Positions 16,592 through 25,266 of a DNA stretch of 42,364 nucleotides are shown here, piece after piece. Positions within the stretch are counted from its first letter, which is position 1. The number at the start of each line of letters is the position of its first letter. The DNA comes from Lachnospiraceae bacterium (GTDB lineage Bacteria > Bacillota > Clostridia > Lachnospirales > Lachnospiraceae): positions 1 to 42,364 of the forward strand of contig JAILRP010000100.1 in assembly GCA_024698075.1 (NCBI GenBank), read 5' to 3'. The notes beneath the pieces were generated by a model. The model was not told where the DNA came from. It worked only from the letters and a program-made list of their open reading frames with translations, and did not search any database. Made by a program: the position numbers and the translations under genes.

Positions 16592-16612
16592 TCTTTTTCG
16601 GAGGTATCGCTA

Positions 16613-17809
16613 ATGTCTAAAAAAGTCGTTATCGCAAGCGCCTGCCGTACAGCCATCGGCACTATGGGAGGTTCGCTTTCAACCATTCCCGTAGCTGATC
16701 TGGGCGCGATCGTTATCAAGGAAGCAGTCAAGAGGGCAGGCATCAAGCCCGAGGATGTTGAACATGTTTACATGGGATGCGTAATCCAGGCCGGACAGGG
16801 CCAGAACGTTGCCCGTCAGTCATCCATAAAGGCGGGACTTCCCATTGAGACTCCCGCAGTCACATCCAACGTTGTATGCGGATCCGGACTTAACTGCGTC
16901 AACCAGGCAGCACAGATGATAATGGCAGGAGATGCCGATGTTGTCGTTGCCGGCGGAATGGAGAACATGTCAATGGCACCGTTTGCAATCCCGAACGGAC
17001 GTTACGGATACAGGATGATGTGGCCTACGCAGAGCCAGGGCGGACTGGTTGACACAATGGTCAAGGATGCCCTCTGGGATGCGTTCAATGACTACCACAT
17101 GATCACAACCGCTGACAATATCGCCAGACAGTGGAATCTTACAAGGGAGGAGCTCGATGAGTTTGCCCTTGCCAGCCAGCAGAAGGCATGTGCGGCGATC
17201 GAGAACGGAGCGTTCAAGGACGAGATAGTTCCGGTTGAAGTAAAGAAGAAGAAAGAGACTGTTATTTTTGATACAGATGAAGGTCCCAGACAGGGATCTA
17301 CGATAGAGGCTCTTGCAAAGCTCCGTCCCATTAATCCCGACGGTTTTGTAACGGCAGGAAATGCATCGGGCATCAATGACGGTGCTGCAGCTGTCGTAGT
17401 AATGAGCGAAGAGAAGGCAAAAGAGCTCGGCGTTAAGCCTATGGCTACATTCGTTGCAGGCGCGCTTGCAGGTGTTGATCCCTCGATCATGGGAATAGGC
17501 CCTGTTGCAGCCACGAGGAAGGCAATGGCAAAGGCCGGATACAAGATCGAAGACTTCGACATAATCGAGGCAAACGAGGCATTTGCGGCACAGTCCGTGG
17601 CAGTTGGAAAAGACCTCGGAATAGATGTTGCAAAGCAGCTTAACCCCAACGGCGGTGCCATAGCACTCGGCCATCCGGTCGGAGCATCAGGAGCAAGGAT
17701 CTTTGTCACCCTCCTTCATGAGATGCAGAAGAAGGGAGCCAAGAAGGGACTTGCAACACTGTGCATCGGCGGCGGAATGGGATGTGCGACCATCGTTGAA
17801 ATGGAATAA
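16613..17809 (+). CDS. thl: Acetyl-CoA C-acetyltransferase (thiolase)
   Basis: 398 residues, typical for biosynthetic thiolases. Catalytic residues are in place: Cys89 in NVVCGSGLN (acyl-enzyme), His354 in GHPVGASG and Cys384 in CIGGGMGC. It condenses two acetyl-CoA into acetoacetyl-CoA, the first step of butyrate formation. GGAGGT precedes the ATG. It is the first gene of the butyrate operon, behind the promoter with palindrome and Rex box, and is followed by a hairpin before crt that may let it be expressed above the rest. Confidence 0.96.
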   Translation: MSKKVVIASACRTAIGTMGGSLSTIPVADLGAIVIKEAVKRAGIKPEDVEHVYMGCVIQAGQGQNVARQSSIKAGLPIETPAVTSNVVCGSGLNCVNQAAQMIMAGDADVVVAGGMENMSMAPFAIPNGRYGYRMMWPTQSQGGLVDTMVKDALWDAFNDYHMITTADNIARQWNLTREELDEFALASQQKACAAIENGAFKDEIVPVEVKKKKETVIFDTDEGPRQGSTIEALAKLRPINPDGFVTAGNASGINDGAAAVVVMSEEKAKELGVKPMATFVAGALAGVDPSIMGIGPVAATRKAMAKAGYKIEDFDIIEANEAFAAQSVAVGKDLGIDVAKQLNPNGGAIALGHPVGASGARIFVTLLHEMQKKGAKKGLATLCIGGGMGCATIVEME

Positions 17810-17819
17810 CATAGTGTAT

Positions 17820-17860
17820 AAAGCGTCAGCGCGGTTCGGTAAGACAGCGCTGATGCTTTT
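17820..17860 (+). terminator. Intercistronic hairpin between thl and crt (attenuator or leaky terminator)
   Basis: AAAGCGTCAGCGC (17820-17832) pairs with GCGCTGATGCTTT (17847-17859), 13 bp including one G-U, loop of 14 nt. A short T-run (TTTT, 17857-17860) ends the stem. The T-run is too short for a certain terminator, so partial termination or protection of the thl mRNA end is likelier. Confidence 0.6.
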
Positions 17861-17896
17861 GTGTGTATGGATGTTTTATTCAGGAAGGAGAATGGA

Positions 17897-18727
17897 ATGG
17901 AGTTTGTTACATACGAAACAAAGGACCGTGTGGGCATAATCACGATCAACAGGGAGAAGGCCCTCAATGCCCTCAATTCACAGGTCCTTGACGAACTCGG
18001 ACAGGCACTTGACGGTGTCGACGTAAATGAGATCAGATGCCTCATCCTTACGGGCGCGGGTGAAAAATCATTCGTTGCAGGCGCCGACATAGGCGAGATG
18101 AGCAGCCTCACAAAGGCTGAAGGCGAGGCTTTCGGCAAAAAGGGAAATGATGTTTTCCGCAGGTTAGAGACTTTCCCGATCCCCGTGATCGCAGCCGTAA
18201 ATGGTTTTGCGCTCGGCGGAGGATGCGAGATATCGATGAGCTGTGACATCAGGATATGCTCTGAAAACGCAGTTTTCGGACAGCCTGAGGTAGGACTCGG
18301 GATCACCCCCGGATTCGGCGGCACACAGAGGCTTGCACGCCTTGTCAGCCCCGGAATGGCCAAGCAGCTCATATATACGGCCAGAAACATTAAGGCAGAC
18401 GAAGCATACCGCATCGGACTGGTCAACCAGGTCGTAAAGGCTCAGACAAACGAAGCCGGCGAAGTAACCGTTAGCGCAAAGGATGCTCTTATGGCAGCTG
18501 CAATGAAGATGGCAGAGGGCATAGCAAAGAATGCGCCCATTGCGGTCCGCAACTGCAAGAAGGCAATAAACGAAGGACTTCAGACCGATATCGACAATGC
18601 GATCGTTATTGAAGAGAAGCTTTTCGGCGACTGCTTCGAAACAGAAGACCAGAAGGCCGGAATGGCAAACTTCCTTGAAAAGGACAAAGAGAAGAAGCTG
18701 AAGGTTGTACCTTTTCAGAATAAGTAG
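17897..18727 (+). CDS. crt: 3-hydroxybutyryl-CoA dehydratase (crotonase)
   Basis: 276 residues from ATG 17897; GGAAGGAG lies a few bases upstream, and the product begins MEFVTYETKDRVGIITINR, which is the normal crotonase start. The enoyl-CoA hydratase family motifs are present: GAGEKSFVAGADIGEM (oxyanion-hole region), NGFALGGGCE with Glu111 and QPEVGLG with Glu131, the two catalytic glutamates. It dehydrates 3-hydroxybutyryl-CoA to crotonyl-CoA. It lies between thl and hbd in the butyrate operon. The middle has a short extra segment (KAQTNEAGEVTVS) compared with the typical 260-residue enzyme. Confidence 0.95.
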   Translation: MEFVTYETKDRVGIITINREKALNALNSQVLDELGQALDGVDVNEIRCLILTGAGEKSFVAGADIGEMSSLTKAEGEAFGKKGNDVFRRLETFPIPVIAAVNGFALGGGCEISMSCDIRICSENAVFGQPEVGLGITPGFGGTQRLARLVSPGMAKQLIYTARNIKADEAYRIGLVNQVVKAQTNEAGEVTVSAKDALMAAAMKMAEGIAKNAPIAVRNCKKAINEGLQTDIDNAIVIEEKLFGDCFETEDQKAGMANFLEKDKEKKLKVVPFQNK

Positions 18728-18799
18728 TCAGGTTTTTCGGCTGCTTACGGTTCATATTTGATACCTATGGATTATTATAAATAATATGGAGGAAAAAAC

Positions 18800-19672
18800 A
18801 TGAAGGTTGGAATCATTGGTGCAGGCACAATGGGCCAGGGCATCGCAAAGGCATTTGCACAGGTTGACGGCTATGAAGTCATGCTCTGCGATATCAAGCA
18901 GGAGTGGGCAGAGGGCGGCAAGGACAAGATCATCAAAGGATATGATAAGCTCGTTGCCAAGGAAAAGATGACTCGTGAGCAGGCAGACGCCATCATCGGA
19001 AGGATCACCCCGGGCCTTAAGGAAAATCTCTGCAAGGACTGCGATCTTATCGTTGAAGCAGCTTTTGAGGATATGGAAGTCAAGAAGACAACGTTCAAGG
19101 AGCTTGATGAGCTCTGCAAGAGCGGCTGTGTATTCGCTTCAAATACATCATCACTTTCGATAACGGAGATCGGAAACGGACTGTCAAGGCCCATGATCGG
19201 AATGCATTTCTTCAATCCCGCAGACCGCATGAAGCTCGTTGAGGTCATTGCAGGCGTGAACACTCCCAACGAGACGGTTGAGACGATCAAGAAGATCTCA
19301 GCTGAGATCGGCAAGACGGCGGTACAGGTCAACGAGGCAGCAGGCTTTGTTGTAAACCGCATTCTCATCCCGATGATAAATGAAGCTGCATTCATCAAGA
19401 TGGAAGGTGTTTCGGACGTTGAAGGCATTGACGCTGCAATGAAGCTCGGCGCCAACCATCCGATGGGTCCCCTTGAGCTCGGTGATTTTATCGGACTTGA
19501 TATCTGTCTTGCCATCATGGACGTTCTCTATAAGGAGACCGGCGACAGCAAGTACAGGGCATGTCCGCTTCTTAGGAAGATGGTGCGCGGCGGCAACCTC
19601 GGTGTTAAGAGCGGCAAGGGATTTTACATCTACAATGAGGACCGCACCAAGACACCCATAGATAAATGCTGA
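18800..19672 (+). CDS. hbd: 3-hydroxybutyryl-CoA dehydrogenase
   Basis: 290 residues. The N-terminal Rossmann motif GIIGAGTMGQGIA binds NAD(P)H; SNTSSLSITEI and the catalytic His136 in GMHFFNPADRM follow, then VNEAAGFVVNRIL and the C-terminal helical domain with GANHPMGPLELGDFIGLD. It reduces acetoacetyl-CoA to 3-hydroxybutyryl-CoA. TATGGAGG lies upstream of the ATG. The gap to crt (72 bp) is AT-rich but has no credible promoter. Confidence 0.96.
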   Translation: MKVGIIGAGTMGQGIAKAFAQVDGYEVMLCDIKQEWAEGGKDKIIKGYDKLVAKEKMTREQADAIIGRITPGLKENLCKDCDLIVEAAFEDMEVKKTTFKELDELCKSGCVFASNTSSLSITEIGNGLSRPMIGMHFFNPADRMKLVEVIAGVNTPNETVETIKKISAEIGKTAVQVNEAAGFVVNRILIPMINEAAFIKMEGVSDVEGIDAAMKLGANHPMGPLELGDFIGLDICLAIMDVLYKETGDSKYRACPLLRKMVRGGNLGVKSGKGFYIYNEDRTKTPIDKC

Positions 19673-19720
19673 CGGGAAGAACCTGTCTTTACGTGGAGCG
19701 CATGATGCGCGGCACTCAAT

Positions 19721-19738
19721 AAGTTAAATTTTTAAACG
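19721..19738. promoter_or_regulatory. Weak Rex-like site upstream of bcd
   Basis: AAGTTAAATTTTTAAACG keeps the core GTTAA-N4-TTAA of the Rex consensus but loses the outer bases (9 of 14). It abuts the bcd ribosome-binding site (GGAGG 19739-19743). No promoter is visible beside it, so it may be chance in AT-rich DNA. Confidence 0.25.
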
Positions 19739-19751
19739 GAGGATTTTTATC

Positions 19752-20918
19752 ATGGATTTTTCTTTATCAAAAGAACATGAAATGGCAAGACAGCTTTTTA
19801 AGGATTTTGCCGAAACAGAAGTAAAGCCTCTCGCCCAGGAGATCGACCAGGAACACAGATTTCCCAGAGAGACAGTTGACAAGCTTGCAAAGTATGGATT
19901 TTTAGGCATTCCCGTACCCAAGGAGCTTGGCGGACAGGGATGCGATGTCCTTACATATGCAATGTGTGTTGAGGAACTCTCAAAAGTCTGCGGTACTACA
20001 GGCGTTATCGTTTCCGCACATACATCACTGTGCGTTGACCCTATCATGACTTTCGGTACGGACGAGCAGAAGCAGAAATACGTCGTTCCCCTTGCAAAGG
20101 GTGAAAAGCTCGGTGCTTTCGGACTTACAGAGCCCGGTGCCGGAACAGATGCACAGGGACAGCAGACCAAGGCAGTGCTTGACGGAGACGAGTGGGTGCT
20201 TAACGGAAGCAAATGCTTCATCACGAACGGGAAGGAAGCTGACGTAGATGTTATCTTCGCCGTTACCGGCAAGGTTGAGAAGCTCGGCAAGATGATGAAG
20301 GAGATCTCCGCTTTCATAGTTGAAAAGGGAACACCCGGATTTACTTTCGGTACAAAGGAAAACAAGATGGGCATATGCGGTTCCGCAACATACGAGCTCA
20401 TCTTTACCGACTGCCGTATCCCGAAGGACAACCTCCTTGGCAAGCAGGGCAAGGGCTTCAACATTGCCATGCATACACTTGACGGCGGACGTATCGGTAT
20501 CGCCGCACAGGCTCTCGGACTTGCTGCAGGCGCTCTCGAGACAACGATCAATTACGTAAAGGAAAGAAAGCAGTTCGGACGTTCGATCGGCGCATTCCAG
20601 AACACGCAGTTCCAGCTTGCCGACATGGCAACAAAGGTTGAGGCTGCAAGGCTTCTCGTATACAAGGCAGCACGTGCGAAGGACCAGTTCCAGAAGGACG
20701 GAAAATCAGCATACGGTGTGGAAGCTGCAATGGCTAAGCTTTACGCGGCCGAGGTGGCGATGGAAGTCACGACCAAGTGCGTACAGCTTCACGGCGGCTA
20801 CGGATATATCAAGGAGTACGATGTTGAGCGCATGATGCGCGATGCAAAGATCACGGAGATTTACGAAGGAACATCAGAGGTTCAGCGTATGGTCATCAGC
20901 GCGAGCCTGTTGAAATAG
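19752..20918 (+). CDS. bcd: Butyryl-CoA dehydrogenase
   Basis: 388 residues of the acyl-CoA dehydrogenase family. Motifs: AFGLTEPGAGTDAQGQ (FAD/substrate region), the C-terminal RMMRDAKITEIYEGTSEVQR with catalytic Glu372, and QLHGGYGYIKEY before it. It reduces crotonyl-CoA to butyryl-CoA. In Clostridia this enzyme works with the EtfAB pair encoded immediately downstream in a flavin-based electron-bifurcating complex that also reduces ferredoxin. ACGGAGG precedes the ATG. Only 12 bp separate it from etfB. Confidence 0.96.
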   Translation: MDFSLSKEHEMARQLFKDFAETEVKPLAQEIDQEHRFPRETVDKLAKYGFLGIPVPKELGGQGCDVLTYAMCVEELSKVCGTTGVIVSAHTSLCVDPIMTFGTDEQKQKYVVPLAKGEKLGAFGLTEPGAGTDAQGQQTKAVLDGDEWVLNGSKCFITNGKEADVDVIFAVTGKVEKLGKMMKEISAFIVEKGTPGFTFGTKENKMGICGSATYELIFTDCRIPKDNLLGKQGKGFNIAMHTLDGGRIGIAAQALGLAAGALETTINYVKERKQFGRSIGAFQNTQFQLADMATKVEAARLLVYKAARAKDQFQKDGKSAYGVEAAMAKLYAAEVAMEVTTKCVQLHGGYGYIKEYDVERMMRDAKITEIYEGTSEVQRMVISASLLK

Positions 20919-20930
20919 GAGGATAGACGG

Positions 20931-21716
20931 ATGAAAGTTGTAGTTTGTATCAAACAGGTTCCTGATACCAAGGGAGGGGTTAAGTTCAATCCCGACGGAA
21001 CACTTGACAGAGGCGCCATGCTTGCGATCATGAATCCCGATGACAAGGCGGGACTTGAAGCGGCCCTCAGATTAAAAGATCAGTACGGTGCAGAAGTCAC
21101 CGTTATAACAATGGGTCTTCCGAAGGCATCCGATGTTCTTCGCGAAGCTCTTGCAATGGGCGCCGATAAAGCAGTGCTTGTTACCGACAGGGTTCTCGGT
21201 GGTGCGGACACATGGGCAACATCAACAACGCTTGCAGGTGCGCTCAGAAATCTTGAGTATGATCTTATCATCACGGGACGTCAGGCCATCGACGGTGATA
21301 CCGCTCAGGTTGGTCCTCAGATCGCAGAGCATCTTGGGATCCCGGTCATCTCATATGCACAGGAGATCAAGGTGGACGGCGATAAGGTCACAGTTAAGCG
21401 TCAGTATGATGACAGATACCATATGGTCGAGGTTAAGATGCCCTGCCTCATCACGGCACTTTCCGAACTTAACGATCCCAGATACATGACTCCGGGCGGC
21501 ATCTTTGATGCATGCCAGGCTGAGATCACCACATGGGGAAGAGCAGATCTCAAGGATGTTGAAGACGGCAACTTAGGTCTTAACGGATCTCCGACAAAGA
21601 TCGCAAAGGCTTCCGACAAGGTACGTAAGGGCGCAGGCGAGAAGTTTGTTCCCGATACACCCGAAGATGCAGTGAACATCATTGTCGGCAAGCTTAAAGA
21701 GAAGCATGTGATTTAA
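20931..21716 (+). CDS. etfB: Electron transfer flavoprotein, beta subunit
   Basis: 261 residues, beginning MKVVVCIKQVPDTKGGVKF, the usual EtfB start. Later blocks typical of the family: REALAMGADKAVLVTD, LIITGRQAIDGDTAQVGPQIAE, and MPCLITALSELNDPRYM (the signature region). With EtfA it carries FAD; in the clostridial Bcd-Etf complex EtfB holds the bifurcating flavin and binds NADH. AGGAGG is directly upstream. It sits between bcd and etfA as in most butyrate operons. Confidence 0.95.
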   Translation: MKVVVCIKQVPDTKGGVKFNPDGTLDRGAMLAIMNPDDKAGLEAALRLKDQYGAEVTVITMGLPKASDVLREALAMGADKAVLVTDRVLGGADTWATSTTLAGALRNLEYDLIITGRQAIDGDTAQVGPQIAEHLGIPVISYAQEIKVDGDKVTVKRQYDDRYHMVEVKMPCLITALSELNDPRYMTPGGIFDACQAEITTWGRADLKDVEDGNLGLNGSPTKIAKASDKVRKGAGEKFVPDTPEDAVNIIVGKLKEKHVI

Positions 21717-21745
21717 TCTATAGTAAAGGAAAGTGGTGAATAATT

Positions 21746-22810
21746 ATGAATATGAGTCCCGAAACTATCGCGCAGTACAAAGGAGTATATGTATTTGCAC
21801 AGCAGGTAGACAATAAGGTGAGCGGAATCGCTTACGAACTTTTAGGAAAGGCAAGGGAGCTTGCCGAGCCTCTGAAGACAGATGTTACCGCGGTCCTTAT
21901 CGGATCCGGAATCAAGGATCTTGCAGACAGCCTTGCTGAGTATGGTGCAGACAAGGTCATAGTTGTGGATGATCCCGAACTTAAGGAATACAGGACTGAG
22001 CCTTATGCACATGCGCTTGCTTCAGTCATCAACGAGTACAAGCCCGAGATCATGCTTGTCGGCGCAACGGCGATCGGACGTGACCTTGGCCCTACCGTTT
22101 CGGCAAGGGTTGCAACAGGTCTTACGGCTGACTGTACGGTGCTCGACATAGGTGATTTTCCGCTTCAGCCCATTCTCGGCAAGGAAGATGAGCAGCTTCA
22201 CAACCAGCTCCTCATGACGCGTCCTGCATTCGGTGGAAACACGATCGCTACGATCGCGTGCCCTTACAACCGTCCTCAGATGGCAACGGTACGTCCCGGC
22301 GTTATGCAGAAGATCGAGCCCAAGAAGGGTGCAAAGGCAGAGGTTATCGAGTACAATCCCGGCTTTACGCCTGATAACAAGTACGTTGAGATCAAGGAAG
22401 TCGTCAAGGCTGTATCGGATGTCAAGGATATCATGGATGCCAAGATCTTAGTCTCAGGCGGACGTGGAGTAGGTTCTCCCGAGAACTTCAAGATTCTTGA
22501 AGATCTTGCCGCAGCGATCGGCGGACAGGTTTCATGCTCACGTGCGGTAGTCGATTCAGGATGGAAGCCCAAGGAGATGCAGGTAGGCCAGACAGGCAAG
22601 ACCGTACGTCCCAACGTATACTTTGCGATCGGTATCTCAGGTGCCATCCAGCACGTTGCCGGCATGGAAGAGTCGGATATAATCATCGCCATCAACAAAG
22701 ATGAGGATGCTCCCATATTCGATGTTGCCGATTACGGCATCGTAGGCGACCTTAACAAGATAGTTCCGAAGCTCACAGAAGAGATCAAGGCTGCGGCTGC
22801 TGCCAAGTAA
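21746..22810 (+). CDS. etfA: Electron transfer flavoprotein, alpha subunit
   Basis: 354 residues. The N-terminal half carries GVYVFAQQVDNKVSGIAYELLGKAREL and LVGATAIGRDLGPTVSARVATGLTADCT. The C-terminal FAD domain has SGGRGVGSPENF, GGQVSCSRAVVDSGW, QVGQTGKTVRPNVYFAIGIS and IAINKDEDAPIFDVADYGIVGDL, all typical of EtfA. It completes the electron-bifurcating partner of Bcd. ATG 21746 and 21752 are both possible starts; the first is kept because of the GGAAAGTGG upstream. A strong hairpin follows it before ptb. Confidence 0.95.
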   Translation: MNMSPETIAQYKGVYVFAQQVDNKVSGIAYELLGKARELAEPLKTDVTAVLIGSGIKDLADSLAEYGADKVIVVDDPELKEYRTEPYAHALASVINEYKPEIMLVGATAIGRDLGPTVSARVATGLTADCTVLDIGDFPLQPILGKEDEQLHNQLLMTRPAFGGNTIATIACPYNRPQMATVRPGVMQKIEPKKGAKAEVIEYNPGFTPDNKYVEIKEVVKAVSDVKDIMDAKILVSGGRGVGSPENFKILEDLAAAIGGQVSCSRAVVDSGWKPKEMQVGQTGKTVRPNVYFAIGISGAIQHVAGMEESDIIIAINKDEDAPIFDVADYGIVGDLNKIVPKLTEEIKAAAAAK

Positions 22811-22841
22811 AGCGCCCTGCCTGAAGGAAGTTAAGCAATGC

Positions 22842-22874
22842 GCAGGCCATGACAGGCAGGCTGTCATGGCTTGC
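22842..22874 (+). other. Strong intercistronic hairpin between etfA and ptb
   Basis: GCAGGCCATGACAG (22842-22855) pairs with CTGTCATGGCTTGC (22861-22874), 14 bp with one G-U and a 5-nt loop. There is no T-run after it, so it is not a standard terminator. It probably acts in mRNA processing or stability between the Bcd-Etf genes and ptb-buk. Confidence 0.75.
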
Positions 22875-22904
22875 ATTAGTGATTTGATAGGAGTGAATTG
22901 AGAA

Positions 22905-23822
22905 ATGGTTAAGAATTTTGATGACCTTCTTGCCAAGATCAAAACGATCAGCAAAAAGAAGGTTGCTATTGCTGTAGCACAGGACAAGGCCGTTCTTGAG
23001 GCCGCAAAGGCTGCAAAAGAACGTGACATCGCAGATGCCATCCTCGTGGGAAATGAAGCCGAGATACGCGCGATCGGTGCGGAACTTGGAATGAACATGG
23101 ATGACTATGAGATCATCAACGTTGAGGATGAGGCCGAAGCCGCTACAAAGGCAGTATCGATAGTATCCGAAGGAAAGGCCGACATTTACATGAAAGGACT
23201 TCTTCCGACCGGAATGTTCTTAAAGAGCGTGCTCAACAAGGAAGTGGGACTCCGTACGGGAAAGCCTCTTTCACACGTATGTGTCATCGAAGTGCCCAAG
23301 GTTGACAGGGTCCTGTTCTTATCGGATGTTGCTTTCATGCCGTATCCCACGCTTGAGGAAAAGAAGTGCATCATAGAATACACGGCCGATGTCGCAAAGG
23401 CATGCGGAGTGGAAAATCCCAAGGCTGCCGTTGTATGCTGCACGGAGACCGTCAATCCGAAGATGCCCATCACGGTTGAAGCTGACGAACTTTCCAAGAT
23501 GCAGGACAAAGGAGAGATCGCAAACTGTATCGTAGAAGGCCCTCTTTCGCTTGACATCGCCCTGTTCCCGGCCGCTGCCGAGGAAAAGGGAGCTATGGAC
23601 CGCAAGGTTGCGGGAGACGCGGATATCCTCATATTCCCCGATCTCCACGCTGGAAACCTCGTATACAAGTGCATGACTCAGGTTGTCGAGAACATGAAGA
23701 ACGGCTGCATTCTCACCGGAACGAAGGCACCTGTCGTCCTCACGAGCCGTGCGGACACATTTGAGACAAAGGTCAACTCCATTGCACTCGCAGCGATCGT
23801 TGCCCATGAACTGAAGAAATAA
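22905..23822 (+). CDS. ptb: Phosphate butyryltransferase
   Basis: 305 residues, the usual Ptb length and of the phosphate acetyl/butyryltransferase family. Visible blocks: KKVAIAVAQDKAVLEAAKAA, DIYMKGLLPTGMFLKSVLN, VEGPLSLDIALFP and DILIFPDLHAGNLVYKCM. It converts butyryl-CoA to butyryl phosphate. Following gene buk finishes the pathway with ATP formation. The stop codon (23820-23822) overlaps the first bases of a REP-like palindrome. Phosphate acetyltransferase is the alternative in the family, but the position before buk supports butyryl specificity. Confidence 0.93.
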   Translation: MVKNFDDLLAKIKTISKKKVAIAVAQDKAVLEAAKAAKERDIADAILVGNEAEIRAIGAELGMNMDDYEIINVEDEAEAATKAVSIVSEGKADIYMKGLLPTGMFLKSVLNKEVGLRTGKPLSHVCVIEVPKVDRVLFLSDVAFMPYPTLEEKKCIIEYTADVAKACGVENPKAAVVCCTETVNPKMPITVEADELSKMQDKGEIANCIVEGPLSLDIALFPAAAEEKGAMDRKVAGDADILIFPDLHAGNLVYKCMTQVVENMKNGCILTGTKAPVVLTSRADTFETKVNSIALAAIVAHELKK

Positions 23823-23855
23823 TGTGTCATAGGGACGGTTCTTTTGACACATTTT
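23821..23855. repeat. REP-like palindrome R1 (between ptb and buk)
   Basis: Arms AATGTGTCA (23821-23829) and TGACACATT (23845-23853) enclose a head containing GGGACGGTTCTT. It overlaps the ptb stop codon and ends 26 bp before the buk start. It is nearly identical to the reverse complement of R4 at 26152-26189. Confidence 0.88.
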
Positions 23856-23880
23856 GAAAAATTACATGAAGGAGATAAAC

Positions 23881-24948
23881 ATGGGATTAAAAAGTTTGAT
23901 AATAAATCCGGGCTCCACATCGACCAAGATCGGAATATTTGAGGATGAAAATCTTCTGTTTGACGAGACTCTTCGTCATTCGACTGAAGAGATAAGTTCC
24001 TATGAGTCGATTTTTGCACAGAAGGATTTCCGCAAGAATATCATACTGAATTTCCTGAAGGAGAAGAACTTCGACATCAATTCGCTTGACTTTGTCGTCG
24101 GGCGCGGCGGAATGTTGAAGCCCATTCCCGGAGGAACATATGAGGTGACAGATGCTCTCCTTGAGGACCTCAAGGTCGGAGTCCAGGGACAGCATGCATC
24201 AAATCTCGGAGGCATACTTGCAAGAGAGATCGGTGACAGCCTCAAGATACCTTCATACATCGTTGACCCCGTTGTCGTTGATGAGATGATGGATATCGCA
24301 AGATATTCGGGATGCCCGCAGCTCCCGAGGGTCAGTAAGTTCCATGCCCTGAACCAGAAGGCGGTCGCAAAGCGGTACGCCAAGGAGACCGGCAGGAAAT
24401 ACGAGGACCTGAACCTCATAGTCGTTCACATGGGCGGCGGATGTTCGGTAGGACCTCACAAGAACGGAAAAGTCATTGATATATTCAATGCGCTTGACGG
24501 CGATGGTGCCTTCTCACCCGAGCGTGCAGGTGCGGTTCCTCCCGGGGAACTCGTAAAGCTCTGCTTCTCAGGCAAATATAACGAGAAGCAGGTTTATAAG
24601 ATGCTTGTCGGAGAAGGCGGATTCAATGCTTATCTTGGCACGAACGACATGAGAAATGTCGACAAGATGATAGACGAGGGAAATGCAGATGCCAAGAAGT
24701 ACAGGGATGCATTCATCCTTCAGATGGCCAAGGACATAGGCTCTATGGCATGCGTTCTTGAGGGAAAAGTAGACCAGATAATCGTAACCGGAGGCATCGC
24801 GTATGACAAGGCGGTAGTCGAAGGGCTTAAGCAGCGCTGCGAATGGATCGCTCCCTTCACGGTATATCCTGGCGAGGACGAGCTTTTAGCGCTTGCACAG
24901 GGCGGACTTCGCGTCATGAACAAGGAGGAAGCCGCAAAGCCGTACTGA
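23881..24948 (+). CDS. buk: Butyrate kinase
   Basis: 355 residues from ATG 23881, chosen because AAGGAG lies seven bases upstream and the product starts [18 protein letters not shown], the family's ASKHA phosphate-1 motif. Other typical blocks: [43 protein letters not shown] (acetokinase family signature) and [15 protein letters not shown]. It transfers phosphate from butyryl phosphate to ADP, yielding butyrate and ATP. A longer upstream frame runs into the REP element and lacks an RBS. It ends the butyrate operon; a REP-derived hairpin with T-run follows. Confidence 0.95.
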   Translation: MGLKSLIINPGSTSTKIGIFEDENLLFDETLRHSTEEISSYESIFAQKDFRKNIILNFLKEKNFDINSLDFVVGRGGMLKPIPGGTYEVTDALLEDLKVGVQGQHASNLGGILAREIGDSLKIPSYIVDPVVVDEMMDIARYSGCPQLPRVSKFHALNQKAVAKRYAKETGRKYEDLNLIVVHMGGGCSVGPHKNGKVIDIFNALDGDGAFSPERAGAVPPGELVKLCFSGKYNEKQVYKMLVGEGGFNAYLGTNDMRNVDKMIDEGNADAKKYRDAFILQMAKDIGSMACVLEGKVDQIIVTGGIAYDKAVVEGLKQRCEWIAPFTVYPGEDELLALAQGGLRVMNKEEAAKPY

Positions 24949-24972
24949 TACGGTATTTGCTTCATATGGAGA

Positions 24973-25021
24973 GTGTGTCAAAGGTGTGTCAAAGGGACGG
25001 TTCTTTTGACACACTTTTTTT
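24973..25021 (+). repeat. REP-like palindrome R2, doubling as buk terminator
   Basis: GTGTGTCAAA (24984-24993) pairs with TTTGACACAC (25005-25014) around the GGGACGGTTCT head, then a run of seven T. This is a convincing rho-independent terminator. The left arm plus one base (GTGTGTCAAAG) is duplicated immediately upstream at 24973-24983. Same orientation as R1. Confidence 0.88.
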
Positions 25022-25241
25022 GTTATTTCAAAGATCATGAATTCTTTTTTTTTTCTCCTCTTTCTTAGTTATCGTTGATTTCATATTGATATCGTGATAT
25101 AGTCCGATTAGTCGGAGATGACGTTCTCCAACCATTTTATTGTTCATATCAATTCCTGCTCCAGATTGCAGTCGGATCCGACGATTTCTTATCGCCAAAT
25201 CCCAAGAAAAAAACGAAACAGCATAGTGTAAAACGTTTACG
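25022..25241. other. AT-rich gap without a gene, between R2 and R3
   Basis: About 220 bp with no credible coding frame on either strand. It contains a perfect 12-nt palindrome GTCGGATCCGAC (25171-25182), a small inverted repeat TCCGA/TCGGA (25103-25116) and homopolymer runs. It is clearly richer in A/T than the neighbouring genes. A promoter for the transposase gene is presumably here but none could be picked with confidence. Confidence 0.6.
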
Positions 25242-25266
25242 GTGTGTCAGAAGAACCGTCCCTGTA
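25242..25266. repeat. Partial REP-like element R3 (upstream of the transposase)
   Basis: GTGTGTCA then AAGAACCGTCCC: the arm and head of the same element in inverted orientation relative to R1 and R2, but the second arm is missing and the transposase RBS begins instead. The arm variant (GTGTGTCA) matches R2 rather than R1/R4. Confidence 0.82.

Noticed and set aside
18758-18787. Possible promoter TTGATA ... TAATAT before hbd
   Set aside because: Start would fall a few bases before the ATG and inside the RBS; hbd is better explained as part of the operon.
25227-25240. CcpA cre-like site TGTAAAACGTTTAC
   Set aside because: An extra base between the half-sites breaks the cre spacing; treated as chance in AT-rich DNA.
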